Source: Marinovum sp.
GTDB lineage: Bacteria; Pseudomonadota; Alphaproteobacteria; Rhodobacterales; Rhodobacteraceae
Direction: 5' to 3'
Assembly: GCA_002684375.1 (NCBI GenBank)
Contig: NYVC01000022.1
Span: 14,184 to 19,352, forward strand
Length of the DNA: 5,169 nt
The notes beneath the pieces are model-generated. The model was not told the origin of the DNA and ran no database searches. It saw only the letters and a program-made list of their open reading frames with translations. This document shows positions 1 to 5,169 of the stretch, in pieces (positions within the stretch are counted from its first letter, which is position 1; every line of letters begins with the position of its first letter). A program made the position numbers and the translations under genes.

Positions 1-26
1 TTTAAGTTTGATCAATAGGCTTTGAT

Positions 27-1223
27 ATGACCGCTACCGCTCCGATCACCCAAGATGTGCTGACACTTCCGCGCAAACCGTCCGAGGGGCCGGTCAATTT
101 GATCGGCTTATCCCGCTCTGCGCTGGTTGAGACCTTGATAGAGCATGGGCTGGCAGAAAAAAAAGCCAAGATGCGCAGCAATCAGATCTGGCAGTGGATT
201 TATCAAAAAGGCGTCCGGTCGTTTGATCAGATGACCAACCTGTCGAAAGATTACCGCGCCGAACTGGCCAGTCAATTTGTGCTGGCCGTACCTGAGGTAG
301 TTAACAAAAAGGTCAGCACCGATGGCACCCGCAAATATCTGATGCGGATCGCTGGCGGCCACGAGGTCGAAACGGTCTATATACCCGAGGTCGATCGCGG
401 GACACTGTGTATCAGCTCGCAAGTGGGCTGCACGCTCACATGTTCGTTTTGTCATACGGGCACCCAGCGATTGGTACGCAACCTGACGGCGGCTGAAATT
501 ATTGGTCAAGTGATGGTGGCTCGCGATGATCTGGGCGAATGGCCCGCCGCGGAACGTACCCGCAACAGTGAGACCCGGTTGCTGAGCAACATCGTGCTGA
601 TGGGTATGGGCGAGCCGTTATATAATTTTGACAATGTGCGCGATGCGATGAAAATCGCAATGGATCCCGAAGGCATCTGCCTTTCGCGTCGGCGCATTAC
701 GCTGTCAACTTCGGGTGTGGTGCCTGAAATCGCCAAAACAGCCGAACAAATCGGATGTTTGTTGGCGGTTTCGTTTCACGCCACCACAGATGATGTGCGG
801 GACACACTGGTACCGATCAATCGTAAATGGAATATTGAGACGCTTCTGGCAGAATTGCGGGCCTATCCGAAATTGTCCAATTCTGAACGGATTACTTTTG
901 AGTACGTGATGATTAAAGGGGTTAATGACAGTGATGCCGATGCACGCCGTCTGATCCAGTTGATCCGTGGTATTCCGGCCAAGATTAATCTGATTCCGTT
1001 CAACGAATGGCCCGGATCCCCCTATGAGCGGTCTGATTGGAAACGGATAGAGGCATTTTCAGAGATTATCTTCAAAGCTGGATATGCCAGTCCGATTCGC
1101 CGTCCCCGAGGGGAAGATATCATGGCGGCTTGTGGGCAGTTGAAATCGGCGAGTGAAAAAATTCGCAAATCGCGGGTAAAACCAGATAAACCGGCCTCGG
1201 CGGACGCACAGCCGTTGCGCTAA
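27..1223 (+). CDS. rlmN: Dual-specificity 23S rRNA/tRNA adenine-C2 methyltransferase RlmN (radical SAM)
   Basis: RlmN is a cytoplasmic radical-SAM enzyme that methylates C2 of A2503 in 23S rRNA and of A37 in a subset of tRNAs, which affects translational fidelity. This 398-residue protein has the family layout. A small helical N-terminal RNA-binding region (about 25-95) contains the motif IWQWIYQKG at 54-62. The radical-SAM barrel follows, with the 4Fe-4S CxxxCxxC motif at C135, C139 and C142. The SAM-binding GMGEP lies at 193-197. The two cysteines of the ping-pong methyl transfer are present: C369 (in AACGQL) matches the methyl-carrying C355 of E. coli, and C128 matches C118. E115 matches E. 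coli E105. Length is slightly above the 384 residues of E. coli because of a short N-terminal extension and a basic tail. The start at 27 is chosen because [10 protein letters not shown] resembles Rhodobacteraceae orthologues; only a weak AGG (17-19) precedes it. Identification is very secure. Confidence 0.97.
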   Translation: MTATAPITQDVLTLPRKPSEGPVNLIGLSRSALVETLIEHGLAEKKAKMRSNQIWQWIYQKGVRSFDQMTNLSKDYRAELASQFVLAVPEVVNKKVSTDGTRKYLMRIAGGHEVETVYIPEVDRGTLCISSQVGCTLTCSFCHTGTQRLVRNLTAAEIIGQVMVARDDLGEWPAAERTRNSETRLLSNIVLMGMGEPLYNFDNVRDAMKIAMDPEGICLSRRRITLSTSGVVPEIAKTAEQIGCLLAVSFHATTDDVRDTLVPINRKWNIETLLAELRAYPKLSNSERITFEYVMIKGVNDSDADARRLIQLIRGIPAKINLIPFNEWPGSPYERSDWKRIEAFSEIIFKAGYASPIRRPRGEDIMAACGQLKSASEKIRKSRVKPDKPASADAQPLR

Positions 1224-1241
1224 CTTTGGCCCACAGCCGTT
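1207..1241 (+). repeat. Short direct repeat, two copies of CACAGCCGTT straddling the rlmN stop
   Basis: The 10-base string CACAGCCGTT occurs at 1207-1216, in the last codons of rlmN, and again at 1232-1241, in the gap after the stop. The two copies begin 25 bases apart, and the bases after each copy do not match. This may be the trace of a small duplication or simple chance. No function is implied. Confidence 0.4.
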
Positions 1242-1256
1242 CCGACAGATGATGAC

Positions 1257-1261
1257 AAGGA
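1257..1261 (+). promoter_or_regulatory. Ribosome binding site of the dehydratase gene
   Basis: AAGGA lies 10 bases before the ATG at 1272. It supports that start and shows that the 48-base gap after rlmN carries its own translation signal. I see no clear promoter or terminator in the gap, so read-through from rlmN is plausible. Confidence 0.6.
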
Positions 1262-1271
1262 CAGCATATCG

Positions 1272-2192
1272 ATGAAATGGACATCTGAGATTACAGCGGC
1301 ACACCAGCGCATCCAACCCTATATACGGCGTACCCCGGCGCTGGCAGGGATCGATTTGGGTCTGTCACTGCCGGTTGACGTCAAGTTAGAACATTTGCAA
1401 CACACTGGCAGTTTCAAGGCGCGTGGGGCGTTTAACACTATGTTGGCTTGCGATGTTCCTGTGGCGGGGCTGGTTGCGGCCTCTGGTGGCAATCACGGAG
1501 CTGCGGTTGCTTATGCGGCTCAGAGATTGGGCCATCAGGCGCATATATTTGTGCCTGAATTGGCGGGGGCCTCAAAAATTGATCTAATCAAACGCAGTGG
1601 TGCGGCATTGTCCGTGGTGCCTGGGGCTTATGCCGATGCTTTTGGTGCGGCCCAGGCCCATGAGGCCGAGACCGGCGCGATGCAAATTCACGCCTATGAC
1701 GCTGTTCCGACGGTGACTGGCCAAGGCACTGTCATGTACGAGTGGGAAGAACAGGGTCTTGAGGCCGACACAGTGCTGATTGCGGTGGGGGGTGGTGGCT
1801 TAATTGCTGGCGCGATGGCCTGGGCGCAGGGCGGGCGCAAAATTGTTGCAGTCGAACCTGAAACCTGCTGTGCGCTGCAGGCTGCGACTCGCGCTGGTAC
1901 ACCGGTGGACGTTGAGGTGTCAGGTATCGCTGCCAACGCGCTCGGCGCCCGTCGCATCGGTCAGATTTGTTTTGATTTGGTGACCGAACAGACGGTCGAA
2001 ACCGTCACCGTCCCAGATAGTGCTATTGCCGCAGCACAAACCCGGTTGTGGCAAAGCCTGCGGCAATTTGTTGAACCTGGGGGTGCAACGGCCTTGGCGG
2101 CTTTGATTTCGGGCAGCTATACGCCGGCCAAAGGCGAAAAAGTTGCGGTGTTGATCTGTGGGGCCAACCCCGCACCAGACCCGTTTTTGTAA
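1272..2192 (+). CDS. PLP-dependent threonine/serine dehydratase family protein (short form, no ACT domain)
   Basis: This is a fold-type II PLP enzyme of the IlvA/TdcB/serine racemase family. The likely reaction is deamination of a hydroxy amino acid (L-threonine to 2-oxobutanoate, or serine to pyruvate) in the cytoplasm. At 306 residues it is a catalytic domain only, without the C-terminal ACT domain of biosynthetic IlvA, so no isoleucine feedback through that domain is expected. Visible motifs are the PLP-lysine segment TGSFKARGA (K49), the substrate-carboxylate loop SGGNHG (71-76), the tetraglycine phosphate loop (173-176), EPGGA (268-272) and a C-terminal CGAN (296-299) near the pyridine nitrogen. 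Serine racemases have a second Ser in the substrate loop (human S84) as re-face base. The equivalent here is G72, which argues for a dehydratase rather than a racemase. Hydroxyaspartate dehydratase or an EutB-like role cannot be excluded. The neighbours rlmN and dapD give no substrate clue. The family call is firm; the substrate is open. Confidence 0.88.
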   Translation: MKWTSEITAAHQRIQPYIRRTPALAGIDLGLSLPVDVKLEHLQHTGSFKARGAFNTMLACDVPVAGLVAASGGNHGAAVAYAAQRLGHQAHIFVPELAGASKIDLIKRSGAALSVVPGAYADAFGAAQAHEAETGAMQIHAYDAVPTVTGQGTVMYEWEEQGLEADTVLIAVGGGGLIAGAMAWAQGGRKIVAVEPETCCALQAATRAGTPVDVEVSGIAANALGARRIGQICFDLVTEQTVETVTVPDSAIAAAQTRLWQSLRQFVEPGGATALAALISGSYTPAKGEKVAVLICGANPAPDPFL

Positions 2193-2200
2193 AGCCTCCA

Positions 2201-2229
2201 TTGTGTGACGGCGGGTGAGGCGGTATAGG
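2201..2229 (+). promoter_or_regulatory. Possible sigma-70-type promoter for dapD
   Basis: TTGTGT (2201-2206) and TATAGG (2224-2229) are separated by 17 bases, in the 78-base gap between the dehydratase stop and dapD. The -35 matches the TTG core valued in alphaproteobacteria, and the -10 is moderate. The spacing fits, but such pairs arise by chance, so this is tentative. A second AT-rich stretch at 2241-2252 could hold an alternative -10. Confidence 0.3.
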
Positions 2230-2254
2230 GCTGCAAAACATATTCATAAATACC

Positions 2255-2261
2255 AAAGGAG
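2255..2261 (+). promoter_or_regulatory. Strong ribosome binding site of dapD
   Basis: AAAGGAG stands 9 bases before the ATG at 2271. It is the best Shine-Dalgarno match in the window and fixes the dapD start. It suggests efficient translation of the first gene of the cluster. Confidence 0.8.
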
Positions 2262-2270
2262 TGCTGCAAG

Positions 2271-3098
2271 ATGTCAAACGCAGAATTGGAACGGGCCATT
2301 GAGGTCGCATGGGACGTCCGTGATACCATCACTCCGGCCACCACTGGCGAAAGCCGTGCGGCGATCGAAGATACGCTGAATGCGCTGGACGGTGGCAGCC
2401 TGCGTGTGGCGGAAAAGCGCGAAAATGGCGATTGGCACGTCAACCAATGGGCTAAGAAAGCCGTGCTTTTGGGCTTTCGCATTAAAGATATGGAAACCCA
2501 AGCTGGCGGTCCGCAAGGGGCCGGCTGGTGGGACAAGGTCGACAGCAAGTTTGTTGGTTGGGGCGACAATCAGTGGCGCGCCGCCGGCTTTCGCGCCGTG
2601 CCCAATTGTATCGTGCGTAAATCGGCTTTTATCGCGCCGGGTGTGGTGCTGATGCCATCTTTCGTCAATCTGGGAGCCTACGTGGATGAGGGCACGATGG
2701 TCGACACTTGGGCCACGGTCGGCAGCTGCGCACAGATTGGCAAAAACGTGCATCTGTCTGGCGGTGTCGGTATCGGTGGTGTGTTAGAACCCATGCAGGC
2801 CGGCCCGACGATCATCGAAGACAACTGCTTTATCGGCGCCCGCTCTGAGGTGGTCGAAGGCTGTATCGTGCGCGAGGGCGCGGTTTTGGGCATGGGCGTG
2901 TTCATTGGTAAATCTACCAAGATCGTTGATCGCGAAACTGGTGAAGTCATGTATGGAGAAGTGCCGCCCTATTCCGTTGTGGTTTCGGGTTCCATGCCCT
3001 CCAAGAACGGCGTCAATCTTTATTGTGCTGTGATTGTGAAGCGGGTTGATGAAAAAACCCGCTCAAAGACCGCGATCAATGAATTGCTGCGCGACTGA
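2271..3098 (+). CDS. dapD: 2,3,4,5-tetrahydropyridine-2,6-dicarboxylate N-succinyltransferase
   Basis: DapD transfers succinate from succinyl-CoA to tetrahydrodipicolinate, giving N-succinyl-2-amino-6-ketopimelate. It is the committed step of the succinylase branch to diaminopimelate and lysine. The protein has 275 residues, against 274 in E. coli. The helical N-terminal domain (about 1-100) carries [20 protein letters not shown] (44-63). A left-handed parallel beta-helix (about 105-240) follows, built from hexapeptide repeats such as [42 protein letters not shown] and [10 protein letters not shown]. The conserved active-site stretch [16 protein letters not shown] (136-151) and the acidic residues of SEVVEG (192-197) supply the expected catalytic carboxylates, though I did not assign each one. 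The family forms trimers. The gene opens the dapD-unknown-HAD-dapE cluster, 78 bases after the dehydratase and behind its own strong ribosome binding site. No truncation or frameshift is seen. Confidence 0.97.
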   Translation: MSNAELERAIEVAWDVRDTITPATTGESRAAIEDTLNALDGGSLRVAEKRENGDWHVNQWAKKAVLLGFRIKDMETQAGGPQGAGWWDKVDSKFVGWGDNQWRAAGFRAVPNCIVRKSAFIAPGVVLMPSFVNLGAYVDEGTMVDTWATVGSCAQIGKNVHLSGGVGIGGVLEPMQAGPTIIEDNCFIGARSEVVEGCIVREGAVLGMGVFIGKSTKIVDRETGEVMYGEVPPYSVVVSGSMPSKNGVNLYCAVIVKRVDEKTRSKTAINELLRD

Positions 3099-3160
3099 TC
3101 TTCGCCCATCAGAGCAGATAATTTATCGGTTGTACTTTCGTTGGACAGCGGCATCGGACC

Positions 3161-3165
3161 AGAGG
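3161..3165 (+). promoter_or_regulatory. Ribosome binding site that decides the start of the unknown gene
   Basis: AGAGG lies 8 bases before the ATG at 3174. The longer in-frame reading from TTG at 3141 has no comparable site upstream, so the ATG start is preferred. Confidence 0.55.
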
Positions 3166-3173
3166 TTTATGAG

Positions 3174-3518
3174 ATGGAGCACAGCAAGAAAGTATCGCGT
3201 CAGCAGGTCTATACCCTGCTGGTGCAGGTGGGTCGCAAAGATGGTGACGGCTTGCCCGAAGCGGCCACCGGCGGGGCCCTTGTGGCGTTTTCTTCGGGGG
3301 TGGACGAGGCCGAGGCGGTGCGTGAAACCGTGGCCATCCTGAAGCAGGCTGATTTGGCGCCGTTGGATGTGACGGGCTATGGCACACTGGCCGAACGTGA
3401 GGCGCAGGGCCATGAGATTGATGCAGATGAACGCCAGTTGATGGCGCGGGCGCTCGCGGAAAATTCGGTTGTGATCGCCCAGATGACGCCGTTCTATGGC
3501 GACAGCAAAGACCCGTGA
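3174..3518 (+). CDS. Conserved-looking small protein of unknown function in the dap cluster
   Basis: I do not recognise this 114-residue protein. It has no signal peptide, membrane segment or cysteine and is probably soluble and cytoplasmic. By eye the order is a strand (QVYTLLVQVG, 11-20), a polar turn rich in Gly, Asp and Glu (21-33), a strand (GALVAFSSG, 34-42), a helix (DEAEAVRETVAILKQAD, 44-60), a strand (PLDVTGYG, 63-70), an acidic helix (71-97) and a final strand (VVIAQMTPFYG, 99-109). This would suit a small alpha/beta domain, but no fold is proven. It looks genuine: it has a ribosome binding site, fills the 417-base space between dapD and the HAD gene, shares its stop with the start of the next gene, and has an ordinary composition. 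A start at TTG 3141 would add 11 residues but lacks a ribosome binding site. The tight coupling to the HAD gene and position before dapE suggest co-expression with lysine/diaminopimelate synthesis; a function in that pathway is only inference. Confidence 0.75.
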   Translation: MEHSKKVSRQQVYTLLVQVGRKDGDGLPEAATGGALVAFSSGVDEAEAVRETVAILKQADLAPLDVTGYGTLAEREAQGHEIDADERQLMARALAENSVVIAQMTPFYGDSKDP

Positions 3519-4165
3519 TGCGGGCGGTATTTCTTGATCTAGATGGCACTTTGACCGATTCAGGTGAAGGTATTCTCAAATCGGTTGATTATGCGCTTGG
3601 CAAGTTGGACCTGCCGGCCCTAAGCGGCGATACCGACTGGATCATTGGCCCGCCTTTGTGGGACAGTTTTACCCGGTTGGGTGTGTCCGAGGGCGATTTG
3701 GAACAGGCGGTTGCCCTCTACCGTGAACGCTATACCAAGGTCGGATATCTTGAAAACAAGCTCTATGATGGTATTTTGCAACAGCTGTCCGACCTGCATG
3801 AGGCGGGGTATCTGATGTATCTGGCGACCGCAAAACCCATGAGCTATGCCGTTAAGATTACGGCACATTTTAGTATATCCAACTATTTGACCGATCAATT
3901 CGGATCTGAAGAGGACGGCACGCGGTCGGATAAAACATCGCTGTTGGCCCACGCTCTGAGCGTTGCTAAATCCACCCCCGAGCAGGCTATAATGATCGGT
4001 GATCGCCATTATGATGTGATCGGGGCAAAAGCCAACGGGATGTTGGCCTTAGGGGCAGCATATGGTTATGGCGGCATGGCCGAATTGCGCGGGGCAGGGG
4101 CCGATGGGTTAATCGAGACGCCGCACCGGCTGGCCGCGACTGTGCGTGAATATTTACCAATGTGA
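3518..4165 (+). CDS. HAD-superfamily hydrolase (phosphoglycolate phosphatase / 5'-nucleotidase-like)
   Basis: This is a 215-residue subfamily IA haloacid dehalogenase-type phosphatase, expected to be cytoplasmic and Mg-dependent. All four motifs are intact: motif I DLDGT with nucleophile D7 and acid/base D9, motif II T104 (LATAKP), motif III K139 (SDKT), and motif IV D162 and D166 (GDRHYD). A helical cap lies between motifs I and II (about 15-80) and contains IGPPLWDSF and YRERY. These cap and motif II features recall the 5'-nucleotidase-like group of Gph relatives more than classical Gph, so the substrate is uncertain. The ATG at 3518 overlaps the previous stop (TGATG). A GTG at 3515 is an alternative start adding one residue. 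The overlap indicates translational coupling. dapE begins 9 bases after its stop. A link to diaminopimelate synthesis is not known to me; metabolite repair or nucleotide turnover are equally possible. Confidence 0.88.
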   Translation: MRAVFLDLDGTLTDSGEGILKSVDYALGKLDLPALSGDTDWIIGPPLWDSFTRLGVSEGDLEQAVALYRERYTKVGYLENKLYDGILQQLSDLHEAGYLMYLATAKPMSYAVKITAHFSISNYLTDQFGSEEDGTRSDKTSLLAHALSVAKSTPEQAIMIGDRHYDVIGAKANGMLALGAAYGYGGMAELRGAGADGLIETPHRLAATVREYLPM

Positions 4166-4168
4166 GGA
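4164..4168 (+). promoter_or_regulatory. Ribosome binding site of dapE overlapping the HAD stop codon
   Basis: GAGGA lies 6 bases before the dapE ATG at 4175 and overlaps the TGA of the HAD gene (4163-4165). This arrangement leaves no room for a separate promoter in the gap and supports co-transcription. Confidence 0.65.
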
Positions 4169-4174
4169 TGTGCT

Positions 4175-5169
4175 ATGGCTCAGACCAATCCTGTTGAACT
4201 AACTGCTGATTTGATCCGCTGTGCCTCGGTGACACCAAACGAGGGCGGTGCGCTGGTGGTATTGGAACGTCATCTGGCGGCTGCGGGATTTGCCTGTACC
4301 CGCGTTGATCGTGGCAAGGTGTCAAACCTATATGCCCGCTGGGGGGCCAAAACCGCCGCGCGCAGTTTCGGGTTTAATGGCCATACTGATGTGGTGCCGG
4401 TCGGCGCACTGGATGAGTGGTCGGTCGATCCGTTTGGCGCAGAACAAAAAGATGGTGTGCTATACGGGCGTGGTGCGACGGATATGAAATCGGGTGTGGC
4501 CGCCTTTGTTGCGGCGGCAATTGATTTTACCAAGGAAAACCCACCCGAAGAGGGCGCTGTGATCCTTGCCATCACTGGCGATGAAGAGGGCCCCGCGATT
4601 GATGGCACGGTTGCCCTGCTGGATTGGATGCAGCGTGAGGGGGAGCAGATGTCAGTGTGTCTGGTCGGAGAGCCGACCTGTCCTGATTATATGGGCCAAA
4701 TGATTAAAATCGGCCGTCGAGGGTCGCTCAATGCGCATTTTACTGTGACGGGTGTTCAGGGTCATGCTGCCTATCCGCACCGGGCCAAAAACCCACTGCC
4801 GGCGATGGTGCGGTTGATGGACCGTTTGGCCAGTCACACTCTGGACAGCGGATCAGAGCACTTTGATGCCTCGACATTGGCTGTTGTGACCGTTGATACC
4901 GGCAATCCAGCGACAAATGTGATACCCGCTGTCTGTCGCAGTGCGGTCAATATTCGCTTTAACGACCATCACAGCGGGGCCAGCCTGACTGCATGGCTGC
5001 AAACCGAGGCAGATCGGGCCAGCGCCGCGTTCGGCGTGGAAATTGCGCTGCAGGTGACGGTATCGGGCGAGAGTTTTATCACCGCCCCGGGCCCATTGTC
5101 TGCTTTGGTTGCCGCCTCGGTGCAAGCTGAGACCGGCGTGTCACCCACGCTGTCTACGTCGGGCGGGAC
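4175..5169 (+). CDS. dapE: Succinyl-diaminopimelate desuccinylase DapE, cut by the right window edge
   Basis: DapE is a di-zinc M20-family amidohydrolase. It cleaves N-succinyl-L,L-diaminopimelate to succinate and L,L-diaminopimelate, for lysine and peptidoglycan. The frame is open from ATG 4175 to the window end, giving 331 complete codons; the usual length is about 375-385, so roughly 50 residues are missing. Visible zinc and catalytic residues are H70 with D72 in GHTDVVP, the bridging D103 in GATDMKSG, catalytic E137 and zinc ligand E138 in GDEEG, and E166 in GEPT. The dimerisation (lid) domain begins near [10 protein letters not shown] (180-189), and [10 protein letters not shown] at 193-202 contains its conserved His. 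[11 protein letters not shown] (244-254) is also typical of the family. The fifth ligand, a C-terminal His (H349 in Haemophilus), and the remainder of the substrate-binding TSGGT segment lie beyond the edge. The truncation is due to the window, not a broken gene. It is probably co-transcribed with the HAD gene. Confidence 0.96.
   Translation, partial: MAQTNPVELTADLIRCASVTPNEGGALVVLERHLAAAGFACTRVDRGKVSNLYARWGAKTAARSFGFNGHTDVVPVGALDEWSVDPFGAEQKDGVLYGRGATDMKSGVAAFVAAAIDFTKENPPEEGAVILAITGDEEGPAIDGTVALLDWMQREGEQMSVCLVGEPTCPDYMGQMIKIGRRGSLNAHFTVTGVQGHAAYPHRAKNPLPAMVRLMDRLASHTLDSGSEHFDASTLAVVTVDTGNPATNVIPAVCRSAVNIRFNDHHSGASLTAWLQTEADRASAAFGVEIALQVTVSGESFITAPGPLSALVAASVQAETGVSPTLSTSGG

Noticed and set aside
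8..15. TTGATCAA palindrome upstream of rlmN as an FNR/CRP-type operator
   Set aside because: The FNR site needs TTGAT and ATCAA separated by four bases. Here the half-sites overlap, and an 8-base palindrome is common by chance.
2117..2569. Minus-strand open frame of 150 codons opposite the dehydratase end and dapD start
   Set aside because: It overlaps two clear genes including the strong dapD ribosome binding site, has no recognisable motif and a low-complexity Ser/Pro-rich composition.
3095..3112. Inverted repeat CTGAT/ATCAG around the dapD stop as a terminator
   Set aside because: The stem is only 5 pairs with an 8-base loop and no following T-run, so termination is unlikely.
3141..3173. 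Extended TTG start of the unknown gene
   Set aside because: No ribosome binding site precedes TTG at 3141, while AGAGG is well spaced before the ATG at 3174.
3109..3579. Minus-strand open frame of 156 codons opposite the unknown gene
   Set aside because: It is rich in Pro, Arg and His, typical of an antisense shadow, spans the dapD downstream gap and two better-supported genes, and shows no family motif.
4175..5169. dapE as a truncated pseudogene
   Set aside because: The frame is open and motif-complete up to the window edge. The missing C-terminus is explained by the end of the sequence.
1..5169. A novel defence, mobile or biosynthetic system
   Set aside because: All but about 240 bases are covered by housekeeping-type genes on one strand with similar composition. 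No integrase, transposase, repeat array, tRNA or terminal repeat was seen.

Overview
The window is an ordinary chromosomal stretch from an alphaproteobacterium, most likely a marine Rhodobacteraceae (Roseobacter-group) species. The assignment rests on the RlmN protein, whose N-terminus and internal wording resemble the Rhodobacteraceae orthologues I recall, on the succinylase-type dapD/dapE pair, and on a base composition that looks mid-50s % GC by eye. No database search was possible, so the genus is not resolved.

Layout, all genes on the + strand: (1) rlmN, 27-1223, encodes the radical-SAM 23S rRNA/tRNA adenine-C2 methyltransferase. (2) A short PLP-dependent threonine/serine dehydratase-family gene, 1272-2192, follows 48 bases later. 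(3) A 78-base gap holds a possible promoter and a good ribosome binding site, then dapD, 2271-3098. (4) A 114-residue protein of unknown function lies at 3174-3518. (5) A HAD phosphatase at 3518-4165 overlaps it by one base. (6) dapE, from 4175, starts 9 bases after the HAD stop and runs off the right edge, so its C-terminal end and last zinc ligand are outside the window.

dapD and dapE are the first and third steps of the succinylase route from tetrahydrodipicolinate to L,L-diaminopimelate, which feeds lysine and peptidoglycan synthesis. The intermediate aminotransferase (DapC/ArgD) is not present here. The unknown protein and the HAD phosphatase sit tightly between the two dap genes and are probably co-transcribed with them. 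rlmN and the dehydratase upstream have no evident functional link to the pathway and may form a separate transcription unit.

I saw no mobile element, CRISPR array, RNA gene, prophage or defence locus, and no intergenic stretch exceeds about 80 bases. I found no convincing new system. The items most worth a second look are the unknown protein and the HAD phosphatase inside the dap cluster.
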